The position numbers and the translations under genes are program-made. Of a stretch of DNA of 5,507 bases, positions 1-5,384 are shown piece by piece (positions within the stretch are counted from its first letter, which is position 1; the number at the start of each line of letters is the position of its first letter). The DNA is taken from NCBI GenBank assembly GCA_002474345.1, contig DKQD01000124.1, positions 1 through 5,507 on the forward strand. The letters are read 5' to 3'. The stretch comes from Bacteriovoracaceae bacterium UBA7317 (GTDB taxonomy: Bacteria; Bdellovibrionota; Bacteriovoracia; Bacteriovoracales; Bacteriovoracaceae). The notes beneath the pieces were generated by a model. That model was not told the DNA's origin, searched no databases, and worked only from the letters and a program-made list of their open reading frames with translations.

Positions 1-179
1 CCGACTTTTATACCTACACTCTTTTCTTAAAGACAATAGACTCAGAAGGTTTCGAATTATCTGGCCACATTACAGTATCAACGATTTTAAACGATCGTTT
101 GGTTAGTTTTTTCTTTCCTCTGTCATGCCTCAACAAAAGTTACTTAAGAGGTCGTATCTTTATCTCTCAGATTAAATAG
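1..179 (+). CDS. C-terminal fragment of an unrecognised protein
   Basis: Reading from base 3 there are 58 uninterrupted sense codons, ending in TAG at 177-179; the other two forward frames hit stops earlier (frame 1 at 28-30). The fragment alternates hydrophobic and polar residues in a beta-rich pattern (DFYTYTLFLKTIDSEG near its start, RGRIFISQIK at its end) and has no membrane segment or motif I can name. An open frame of this length at a window edge could arise by chance in AT-rich DNA. The protein-like composition and the gene-free gap that follows favour a real gene that begins upstream of the window. No function is proposed. Confidence 0.5.
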   Translation, partial: DFYTYTLFLKTIDSEGFELSGHITVSTILNDRLVSFFFPLSCLNKSYLRGRIFISQIK

Positions 180-241
180 GTTTTATTGTATTTCTGTATT
201 TTAATTTTTTTTTTGATCGTAAAGTTTTTAAAATAAAAAGA

Positions 242-256
242 TTAGGAAATTCCTAA
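242..256. promoter_or_regulatory. 15-base perfect dyad, possible operator or activator site
   Basis: The sequence TTAGGAAATTCCTAA consists of two perfect 7-base inverted arms around a single central A at 249. The only gene it can serve closely is the LON-domain gene that starts at 291. If transcription starts at 291, the dyad centre lies at about -42, the place where class II activators bind, and the hexamer expected at -35 (256-261, AAAAAT) is very poor. That geometry is suggestive, but the site is AT-rich and no regulator is known here. Confidence 0.3.
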
Positions 257-278
257 AAAATACCGCATGGAATTAGTG

Positions 279-284
279 TAGAAT
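279..284 (+). promoter_or_regulatory. Candidate -10 box (TAGAAT) for the LON-domain gene, predicting a leaderless mRNA
   Basis: TAGAAT matches the sigma-70 -10 consensus at five of six positions. Taking it as -12 to -7 puts the transcription start exactly at 291, the A of the ATG. This agrees with the absence of any Shine-Dalgarno sequence in the 20 bases before the ATG. No recognisable -35 hexamer is found at the right distance. The assignment rests on the spacing alone. Confidence 0.4.
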
Positions 285-290
285 TGAATA

Positions 291-959
291 ATGAAAACGC
301 TGAAGGTTCCAGTACTACCCATTTTTAATGTTGTCTTTTTCCCACACACTGCCGTTCCCCTGCAGCTTGTAAACCCTGTGGGAATACAGATGATAAAAGA
401 CTGTGTTGAAGCCAACTCTCCTGTTGCGCTTTCTTTAACTTACAACTCACAAACTGAATCCGTGTCGCCAGTGCAAAAAACCTGTGGAGTTGGAATCCCC
501 ATTATTCTTGAAGAAAAAAGAAACTTTTTAAAAGTCCTTGTTGTTGGAATGAGTAAAGTCAGGTTATTAAAACCCGTGAAGACCGCACCTTATCCTGTGT
601 ATGAAGCAGAAATATTTACGGATAATACGGAAACCTTTTCATTAAAAATTGAGGAGGTCGACCGTTTGAAGAAGATACTGAACAGCTGGCTTATTGTTGC
701 AGTCAGTGATCAAAAGGAAAGAGAAAACTTTTTTAAAAACCTCAAATCAGTTCATCATATCGTAGATTATATTTCAATGTTTCTCATTCAAGATCCTGAG
801 ATACGGCAGTTACTACTGGAAACAAACTCTCTTTATGACAGAATCAAAACTTTAAACCTCCTCCTCCAAGGGGAAAACCCTTTCTCAGAAAATACCCACG
901 CAGCAGATGTTCTTAAAAATTATGAGTCAATTGAAGAGACAGCAAAAATGGTACATTAG
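291..959 (+). CDS. Stand-alone LON substrate-binding-domain protein
   Basis: This 222-residue soluble protein resembles the N-terminal substrate-binding domain of Lon protease without the AAA+ and peptidase parts. Visible signatures are the opening strand VPVLPIFNVVFFPHTAVPLQ (residues 7-26), equivalent to the LPLRNxVLFPGxxxPL motif of the family, and the GVGIPIIL...VVGMSKVRLLK stretch (66-94), matching the 'vG.i..i...G..Rv.l' core. The rest (about 120-195) is helical, as in Lon N-domains; residues 196-222 form a polar tail. Such short LON proteins have no established enzymatic activity, and a role in recognising unfolded or target proteins is only inferred. The ATG is well placed because the conserved first strand begins at residue 7. 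No Shine-Dalgarno precedes it, and a -10-like box lies just upstream, so leaderless translation is likely. It stands alone, convergent with the next gene. Confidence 0.85.
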   Translation: MKTLKVPVLPIFNVVFFPHTAVPLQLVNPVGIQMIKDCVEANSPVALSLTYNSQTESVSPVQKTCGVGIPIILEEKRNFLKVLVVGMSKVRLLKPVKTAPYPVYEAEIFTDNTETFSLKIEEVDRLKKILNSWLIVAVSDQKERENFFKNLKSVHHIVDYISMFLIQDPEIRQLLLETNSLYDRIKTLNLLLQGENPFSENTHAADVLKNYESIEETAKMVH

Positions 960-967
960 GAATAGGT

Positions 968-1696
968 TTACTTAATCATAAAAATATCTTCACTCGAAAG
1001 TCCTGTCAGATTTCTAATTCCTTTATTCAAATACCAGATAGCACCACCAGTCACAACTAAACAAGGTAGCATAATAACAGGGAAGCTTAAGGCAGTCATT
1101 TTCCCAAGCTCTTGATTAAACGCCTCCGTTCCTGGAGGACTCTTTAAAATGTAAATAGCAAGTCCAAAATTCAAAACTGCACTCAAGACAAATGAAAATC
1201 CTAAAATGATAGTCGAGTTTTTAATAATCTTTTCAAAACCATCTTTATTTTTTCTTTCTTCCAAAGATTCCTCAATCTTTGGGACATTAAATATCTTATC
1301 GTTAAAAACCATTAATTTTAGTGGTGAGTATTTTGTTTTGAGAGAAACAAAAATAAATATCGCAAAAACTAAAGGGATAGCAGCTTCTTTAACAGCAAAC
1401 CAAAATCCATCTAATTCAAAAAGAGCAAAGCCTCCAGTCAGTAAAACACTTACAAAGCCCAAAACAGAAAAGAAGTTCAATTTCTTTTTTGAAATAAAAT
1501 CATAAATACTATAAAAAACGGGGAAAGAAATAGCTGTTAAAAGTCCATAAAGAGGTCCCAGTTTTTCCGGGGAGCTAAACTTGGTTAGAATAACAACAGG
1601 AATGATTATATTAATTATTAAATTTAGAAAACCTTCTTTTGTTTCCTCATTTCTCTCATTTTCCACTTTATTTTCCATTATTTCTATTTTCCCCAT
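968..1696 (-). CDS. VC0807-family integral membrane protein
   Basis: This 242-residue protein has six likely membrane segments, at roughly residues 22-39, 45-68, 73-93, 102-119, 160-185 and 200-224, with a charged cytoplasmic-looking N-terminus (1-21) and a charged loop at 135-158. Features that recall the VC0807 family are the first segment ending in ILTKFSSPEKLGP, the LNFFSVLGFVSVLLTGG block (73-89), the KEAAIPL element (103-109), and the SPPGTEAFNQELGKM loop (186-200). The family has no established biochemical function, so none is given. Two starts are possible: ATG at 1696 has no clear Shine-Dalgarno, while ATG at 1678 (residue 7) has GGGGA 11 bases upstream, which is rather far. The longer form is given. 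The gene lies 99 or more bases downstream of the lipid-kinase-like gene on the same strand and has its own candidate promoter. Confidence 0.75.
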   Translation of the reverse strand: MGKIEIMENKVENERNEETKEGFLNLIINIIIPVVILTKFSSPEKLGPLYGLLTAISFPVFYSIYDFISKKKLNFFSVLGFVSVLLTGGFALFELDGFWFAVKEAAIPLVFAIFIFVSLKTKYSPLKLMVFNDKIFNVPKIEESLEERKNKDGFEKIIKNSTIILGFSFVLSAVLNFGLAIYILKSPPGTEAFNQELGKMTALSFPVIMLPCLVVTGGAIWYLNKGIRNLTGLSSEDIFMIK

Positions 1697-1724
1697 TTCA
1701 AGTAACGGTACTAGCTTACTTAAA

Positions 1725-1752
1725 CCTATACTTCTTATACTAGCTCAATCAA
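1725..1752 (-). promoter_or_regulatory. Candidate sigma-70 promoter for the VC0807-family gene
   Basis: On the minus strand, TTGATT (1752-1747) and TATAGG (1730-1725) are separated by 16 bases and would start transcription near 1718, giving a leader of about 22 bases before the ATG at 1696. Each hexamer matches the consensus at four of six positions, so the call is weak on sequence alone. An 8-base direct repeat (TACTAGCT on the plus strand, at 1709-1716 and 1738-1745) brackets the -10 box and could be an operator. Confidence 0.35.
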
Positions 1753-1795
1753 AAATCAAAAACCGAAATTTCTCAATTCTATAATAAATTTTTAA

Positions 1796-2458
1796 CTAGA
1801 AAATAGGTATAAATAAATTTAATAGAGAAAGGCCTGAGCCCGCAACAACAGGGATTGTTAAATTGTCATCCAACCCCATAGAAAAAGCTTCAGAAAGCAT
1901 TCCAACAGCACCAGCCAGAAGTGAAAAAATAAATAAGTTAAAACCATTCACACCTAAAGACAGTCCATACAAAAGCGTTAGAAAATAACATGTAACATAA
2001 GCCGCAACGCAACCTTCAAAGGTTTTATTTGGTAAAATCTTTTGTTTTCCAAAAAGTACTCCAAAAAAGGATGCTATAGGGTCGGAAAAAACGAGAAACA
2101 AAATGGATAGGATCGCCACTTTTTCTTCAAAAAGGAAAAGAGAAAGAGTAACTCCTAACGCATAAAAAGGTAAACCACTCAAAGACTTTGCCTCAGAGTC
2201 TCTCATAAAAGGCTTCATCAGGTACATAACCGATGAATTCATTCCAGAAAATTTTAATCTCATATAGTCGACTAAAAAGGCCACAACAGTCAATTTAGCC
2301 AAAGAGAAAGTCATACTGTTTTTGTCTAAATCAAAAAAGTAAAAACAAAAAACACCTAAGGAGCCCGTAAACATGTGCCAAAGCTTTCTCATAAGATGGA
2401 TATCTGATCTTTTTTTTAAATAAGAATCAAAAGAAACCTCAGAATTAACTCTTTCCAA
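1796..2458 (-). CDS. Diacylglycerol/polyprenol kinase-like membrane protein (SEC59/DGK1/VTE5 type)
   Basis: A polytopic membrane protein resembling the CTP-dependent lipid kinases (dolichol kinase, yeast Dgk1, phytol kinase), which phosphorylate a lipid alcohol in the membrane. With residues numbered from the TTG start, family-like signatures are RKLWHMFTG (24-32), FSDPIASFFGVLFGKQK (124-140), KTFEG (145-149) and LDDNLTIPVVAG (196-207). About seven hydrophobic segments lie near 32-44, 54-66, 96-111, 113-134, 150-167, 172-190 and 204-219. The length (220) fits short bacterial members. The substrate cannot be told from sequence: diacylglycerol, a polyprenol and phytol are all possible, and cytidylyltransferase-like annotations also occur in this fold. 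Start choice: GTG at 2467 touches the AGGGG ribosome-binding sequence directly, while TTG at 2458 lies 8 bases after AGGGGTG, so TTG is preferred; the frame extends to 2467 otherwise. Confidence 0.75.
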   Translation of the reverse strand: MERVNSEVSFDSYLKKRSDIHLMRKLWHMFTGSLGVFCFYFFDLDKNSMTFSLAKLTVVAFLVDYMRLKFSGMNSSVMYLMKPFMRDSEAKSLSGLPFYALGVTLSLFLFEEKVAILSILFLVFSDPIASFFGVLFGKQKILPNKTFEGCVAAYVTCYFLTLLYGLSLGVNGFNLFIFSLLAGAVGMLSEAFSMGLDDNLTIPVVAGSGLSLLNLFIPIF

Positions 2459-2466
2459 AGTATTCA

Positions 2467-2471
2467 CCCCT
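2467..2471 (-). promoter_or_regulatory. Ribosome binding site (AGGGG) that decides the start of the lipid-kinase-like gene
   Basis: Read on the minus strand, AGGGG occupies 2471-2467 and is continuous with the GTG at 2467-2465. It is too close to serve that codon. The TTG at 2458-2456, in the same frame, lies 8 bases downstream, which is normal spacing. Confidence 0.5.
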
Positions 2472-2478
2472 GTTTCAG

Positions 2479-2505
2479 ATTTTAATAAACGTCTTTTCTC
2501 GTCAA
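2479..2505 (-). promoter_or_regulatory. Candidate promoter for the lipid-kinase-like gene
   Basis: On the minus strand, TTGACG (2505-2500) and TAAAAT (2484-2479) each match the consensus at five of six positions. The spacer of 15 bases is short. Transcription would begin near 2472, just before the AGGGG ribosome-binding sequence, leaving a leader of about 14 bases to the TTG start at 2458. A start at the GTG would leave only about 5 bases. Confidence 0.4.
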
Positions 2506-2569
2506 CTAAATTTAAAAAATAGTTTGACTTATTTTGCCTTCAAAGCGTTACTTTTTTTTCTTTTGTTCT

Positions 2570-2575
2570 TATAAT
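2570..2575 (+). promoter_or_regulatory. Perfect -10 box (TATAAT) for the ATPase/J-HTH/rluD/pgeF unit
   Basis: TATAAT is a full match to the -10 consensus and predicts a start near 2582 with a leader of about 64 bases before the TTG at 2646. The hexamer at 17-base spacing (GTTACT, 2547-2552) matches TTGACA at only three positions, so the -35 element is weak. A TATAAA at 2604-2609 is a second, poorer candidate. This is the only gap upstream of the four-gene unit large enough for a promoter. Confidence 0.45.
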
Positions 2576-2633
2576 ATCATTAAATAAAGGAAAAGACTCA
2601 CCCTATAAAGGCTCGGTCAAATAGGAAACTTCC

Positions 2634-2638
2634 AAGGA
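2634..2638 (+). promoter_or_regulatory. Ribosome binding site (AAGGA) supporting the TTG start at 2646
   Basis: AAGGA ends 7 bases before the TTG at 2646-2648, which is near-ideal spacing. It supports use of the rare start codon rather than a downstream ATG, the first of which (residue 57) lies inside the nucleotide-binding domain. Confidence 0.7.
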
Positions 2639-2645
2639 CTAGGAA

Positions 2646-3614
2646 TTGTCTTCTTTTTTAGAAAATTCAAAAAACTCTCCTTACGATCCAAAGTCAAACT
2701 ATAAGCTTGGATTAAATAAGAAAAGAGATCAGCAAATTTGGGCCATTGCAGGTGGTAAAGGTGGAGTTGGTAAAAGCCTTGTCACCGCGAATGTTTCAAT
2801 TTGCCTTGCTCTTATGGGTTATAAGGTCTCCTCGGTTGACTTAGACCTAGGCGGTGCAAACCTCCACACATGCCTAGGGGTTCCAATTCCTGAAAAAACC
2901 TTATCTGATTACCTATCGAAAAAGGTGAGAAACTTCTCTGACCTTTTAAATGACACCCCTATAGAAAACCTTTCTCTAATAAGCGGCGCACAAGACGATC
3001 TAGGAATTGCAAACCTTAGGCATATGCAAAAGACACGTCTTATATCTAAGTTAAGAGATATTGATTCAGATTATGTCCTCATGGACCTCGGTGCTGGCAC
3101 TTCATTCAACACACTAGATTTTTTTATAAACTCGGATATGGGAATTCTTACGGCCCTTCCGGAACCAACATCAATTGAAAATACTTATCGATTTATTAAA
3201 TCCTTCTATCACAGAAAAATGAAGATGATTGAAGACCTCCTTGATATTGGGCCTATAATTGATAAGCATCTTAATTCAAAGCTTTCATACAATTTCAGTC
3301 CTTCAGAACTCTTTGAAAAAATGAAGGAAGTAAACCCTGAAAAAGCAGAGCTTCTTCAAGCAGAACTCAATAAGTTCTCGCCAAAACTCATTATAAATCA
3401 GGTTAGAACACAAGCTGATATTGATATCGGCTTTTCAATGAAGATAATATGCAAAAAGTATTTTGGAATAGACCTAGATTACATTGGTTATCTAGAATAC
3501 GACTCCACAGTATGGCAAAGCGTTAAAAAGAGAAAACCCCTTCTAATGGAGTTCCCAAACTCTGCGTTGGTAACAAACTTCGATAGAATTGTTCATAAGT
3601 TATTAAAAATTTAA
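2646..3614 (+). CDS. MinD/ParA-family (FlhG-like) ATPase
   Basis: This 322-residue protein is a deviant-Walker ATPase of the MinD/ParA/FlhG superfamily, dimeric ATP switches that position cellular structures. Visible motifs are the deviant Walker A loop GGKGGVGKS (36-44; signature Lys38, Lys43), Walker A' VDLDLGGAN (64-72; Asp65, Asp67), Walker B YVLMDLGAG (143-151; Asp147) and NQVR (251-254). An extended helical region of about 60 residues (188-247) separates the Walker B half from NQVR, longer than in E. coli MinD. The C-terminal 14 residues (309-322) can form an amphipathic helix, as in membrane-binding members. The N-terminus (1-30) is polar and lacks the DQAxxL activation motif of FlhG, so calling it FlhG would overreach. 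The TTG start is fixed by AAGGA 7 bases upstream. It opens a four-gene unit, 30 bases before the J-HTH gene, its likely functional partner. Confidence 0.85.
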   Translation: MSSFLENSKNSPYDPKSNYKLGLNKKRDQQIWAIAGGKGGVGKSLVTANVSICLALMGYKVSSVDLDLGGANLHTCLGVPIPEKTLSDYLSKKVRNFSDLLNDTPIENLSLISGAQDDLGIANLRHMQKTRLISKLRDIDSDYVLMDLGAGTSFNTLDFFINSDMGILTALPEPTSIENTYRFIKSFYHRKMKMIEDLLDIGPIIDKHLNSKLSYNFSPSELFEKMKEVNPEKAELLQAELNKFSPKLIINQVRTQADIDIGFSMKIICKKYFGIDLDYIGYLEYDSTVWQSVKKRKPLLMEFPNSALVTNFDRIVHKLLKI

Positions 3615-3632
3615 AAAGAGATTTTAGTCAAA

Positions 3633-3637
3633 GAGGT
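3633..3637 (+). promoter_or_regulatory. Ribosome binding site (GAGGT) supporting the GTG start at 3645
   Basis: GAGGT lies 7 bases before the GTG at 3645-3647, within the 30-base gap after the ATPase stop. It supports translation from GTG, which places the J-like domain at residue 6, where it would be expected. Confidence 0.65.
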
Positions 3638-3644
3638 AAGAAAA

Positions 3645-4319
3645 GTGGAAAAGGGTGAAAAAAACTATTACGAAATTTTGGAAATCTCACCTCAAGCAAA
3701 TCAGGATGAGGTTTACAACGGTTATATAAAAGCAAAAAACGCATACTCTCAAGATAGTCTTGCCCTCTATTCAATTATGACCAAAGACCAATGTGTCGAA
3801 ATGATTAAATCTATAGATGAAGCTTACTTAATTATTAGTGATCCGGAAAAGAGGGCAGAGTACGATAAAGCGAAAGGGCTCAAAAGCTTCCTACTGTCTA
3901 AAAAAGAAGAAAGAAAGAGTTCTGCTTGGGAAGAAGATGAAGAATTCCGCCAAAGCCATAAACCTACTTCTTCGAGCCAAATTGCAAAAATTGTGTCTTG
4001 TAAGAAGTTTTCTCTGAGCTATGAAAAAAACCCTCAATTTGAACAAGAAATAGAAAAAACGACAGAGTTTAGCGGAGCATTCCTTAAAAAAATTAGAGAG
4101 TATAGACAAGTAGATATTAGTAGAATGTCAGATATGACAAAAGTCTCCAAAACATACATTGGTTGTCTAGAAAAAGAAGATTTAAAAAACCTTCCAGCAT
4201 TAGTCTATGTTAGAGGCTTTGTTTATCAATATGCAAAATGTTTAAAACTAAACCCTGATTTAGTTGCCACCTCCTATCTTTATCGTATAAAAAAGCTGCA
4301 GAAAGAAGGCAAAATTTAA
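3645..4319 (+). CDS. J-like domain plus RodZ-type helix-turn-helix protein
   Basis: This 224-residue soluble protein has two domains. Residues 6-76 have the frame of a J domain: KNYYEILEISPQANQDEVYNGY at the start (6-27) and IDEAYLIISDPEKRAEYDKAKG at the end (57-78). The HPD tripeptide that stimulates Hsp70 is absent; its place is taken by a YSQDSLALYS stretch (34-43). A charged linker (about 80-140) leads to an HTH of the RodZ N-terminal type (143-208), with FLKKIREYRQVDISRMSDMTKVSKTYIGCLE followed by LPALVYVRGFVYQYAKCLKL. RodZ uses that domain to bind MreB, and it can also bind DNA in relatives. Unlike RodZ there is no membrane segment or periplasmic domain. It starts with GTG and follows the ATPase by 30 bases, so co-transcription and joint action are likely. 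Adapter or regulatory function is inferred; chaperone activity is unlikely. Confidence 0.85.
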   Translation: MEKGEKNYYEILEISPQANQDEVYNGYIKAKNAYSQDSLALYSIMTKDQCVEMIKSIDEAYLIISDPEKRAEYDKAKGLKSFLLSKKEERKSSAWEEDEEFRQSHKPTSSSQIAKIVSCKKFSLSYEKNPQFEQEIEKTTEFSGAFLKKIREYRQVDISRMSDMTKVSKTYIGCLEKEDLKNLPALVYVRGFVYQYAKCLKLNPDLVATSYLYRIKKLQKEGKI

Positions 4320-4346
4320 ACGCTGCACAAAAACGACTACTTCCTC

Positions 4347-5384
4347 ATGAGCCAAAAAGAAAAGCCCCCTGCTTCAACTGAATCAGAGGAAAACGAATCT
4401 GAAATTGAAGAAAGTGTAATAAGAGTTATAGTTTCAGAGCAAGATACTAGGGCTTTTAAACGCCTCGACCATTTCCTTTCAAAAAAAATCCCCCAATACA
4501 GCAGAACTTTTTTAAAAAGTCTTTTCTTAATGAACAATATTACAGTTGAGCCAAGTCAGGAAAAAAAAATACCCAAATTAGAATTAAAAAAAATGCCTCC
4601 AGAAAACACAGTCCTATCAGTTGAAGTTCCTCCACCCATACCTATTAAAGCCAAACCTGAAGACATTCCACTTCAAATTCTTTATGAGGACGAACACCTT
4701 GTTTTCATAAACAAAGCACCTGGAATAGTCACTCATCCAGCGCCAGGTAACTATACGGGAACCCTTGTGAACGCCATCCTCCATCACTGCCCAAACTTAG
4801 GACGAATTGGAAATGCAGAGAGACCTGGGATTGTTCATAGGCTTGATAAAGGCACAAGTGGAGTCATGGTTATTGCTAAAAATCAAAAAACCCTCGAAGG
4901 ACTTATCGAAATTTTTTCTAAGCACGATATAGAGAGAATTTACGAAGCTCTCGTTATAGGAGTAAAGATACCTCCCAAAGGTACTTTGGAAAGCCCGATA
5001 GGAAGGCACCCAAAACATAGACAAAAGATGGCTTGCAATATTGCCCATGGAAAAGACGCCATCACTTATTACAAGGTCCTAAATTATTTTGAAAAGTTCT
5101 CTCATTTGGAACTCAAGCTCGAGACTGGAAGGACTCATCAAATTAGAGTCCATTTAAGCACTTTAATAAACGCATCCATTCTCTGTGATCCTCTTTATGG
5201 AAATCCTGCCCAGCACTTACTAAGGCTTGGAAATGCATTTTCTTTTCTCAAACAGTATCCTCACCCTCTTTTGCACGCAAAGACTCTCGGTCTAAGACAT
5301 CCCATAACAAAAAAAGACCTCTCTTTTACTGTTGAAGCTCCAGAAACCTTCCAAAAAGTTCTAAAAACGGAGTTAAATCGGTGA
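4347..5384 (+). CDS. rluD: RluD-type 23S rRNA pseudouridine synthase (RluA family)
   Basis: This 345-residue enzyme isomerises uridine to pseudouridine in RNA; RluD acts on 23S rRNA helix 69. An S4 RNA-binding domain (about 37-95, with RLDHFLSKKIPQYSRTFLKSL) precedes the catalytic domain (about 108-335). The catalytic motif HRLDKGTSG is at 164-172, with Asp167 as nucleophile, and RTHQIRVH is at 262-269. The fold is full length. The first 22 residues are an acidic, low-complexity extension before S4. RluC/RluA-like specificity cannot be excluded on sequence alone; the S4 domain and the pgeF neighbour favour RluD. It begins 27 bases after the J-HTH stop, in the same frame. No Shine-Dalgarno precedes the ATG, which is the first usable start after that stop, so translation may be coupled or weak. 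The gene carries three A-tracts of 8-9 bases between 4481 and 4593. Confidence 0.88.
   Translation: MSQKEKPPASTESEENESEIEESVIRVIVSEQDTRAFKRLDHFLSKKIPQYSRTFLKSLFLMNNITVEPSQEKKIPKLELKKMPPENTVLSVEVPPPIPIKAKPEDIPLQILYEDEHLVFINKAPGIVTHPAPGNYTGTLVNAILHHCPNLGRIGNAERPGIVHRLDKGTSGVMVIAKNQKTLEGLIEIFSKHDIERIYEALVIGVKIPPKGTLESPIGRHPKHRQKMACNIAHGKDAITYYKVLNYFEKFSHLELKLETGRTHQIRVHLSTLINASILCDPLYGNPAQHLLRLGNAFSFLKQYPHPLLHAKTLGLRHPITKKDLSFTVEAPETFQKVLKTELNR

Noticed and set aside
89..100. 12-base palindrome AAACGATCGTTT
   Set aside because: It lies inside the probable coding tail of the first gene and away from any promoter, and no second copy is seen in the window.
180..214. Rho-independent terminator ending in the T10 run at 205-214
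   Set aside because: The T-run is present, but upstream sequence forms only AT-rich, poorly paired stems with no GC-rich hairpin, so it is not called.
1206..1784. Plus-strand open frames at 1206-1505 and 1581-1784
   Set aside because: The first lies wholly within the minus-strand VC0807-family gene and the second overlaps its 5' part and the gap beyond. Their translations are low-complexity antisense products with no family resemblance, whereas the minus-strand frame has clear family features.
2524..2529. TTGACT as a -35 box for the ATPase operon
   Set aside because: It matches the consensus at five of six positions, but lies 40 bases before the TATAAT and has no -10-like hexamer at 16-18 bases.
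2516..2535. Hairpin AAAATA / TATTTT in the divergent intergenic region
   Set aside because: A six-pair all-AT stem with an 8-base loop is expected by chance in DNA of this composition.
3891..4109. Minus-strand open frame inside the J-HTH gene
   Set aside because: It is antisense to a well-supported coding region; its Phe-rich translation mirrors the lysine/glutamate-rich linker on the plus strand.
3645..4319. Calling the J-HTH protein RodZ or DnaJ outright
   Set aside because: It has the RodZ-type HTH but no membrane segment or periplasmic domain, and a J-like fold but no HPD and no zinc-finger or C-terminal DnaJ domains.
4337..5048. Minus-strand open frames at 4337-4537 and 4797-5048
   Set aside because: Both are antisense to rluD, whose catalytic motifs are intact over the same region.
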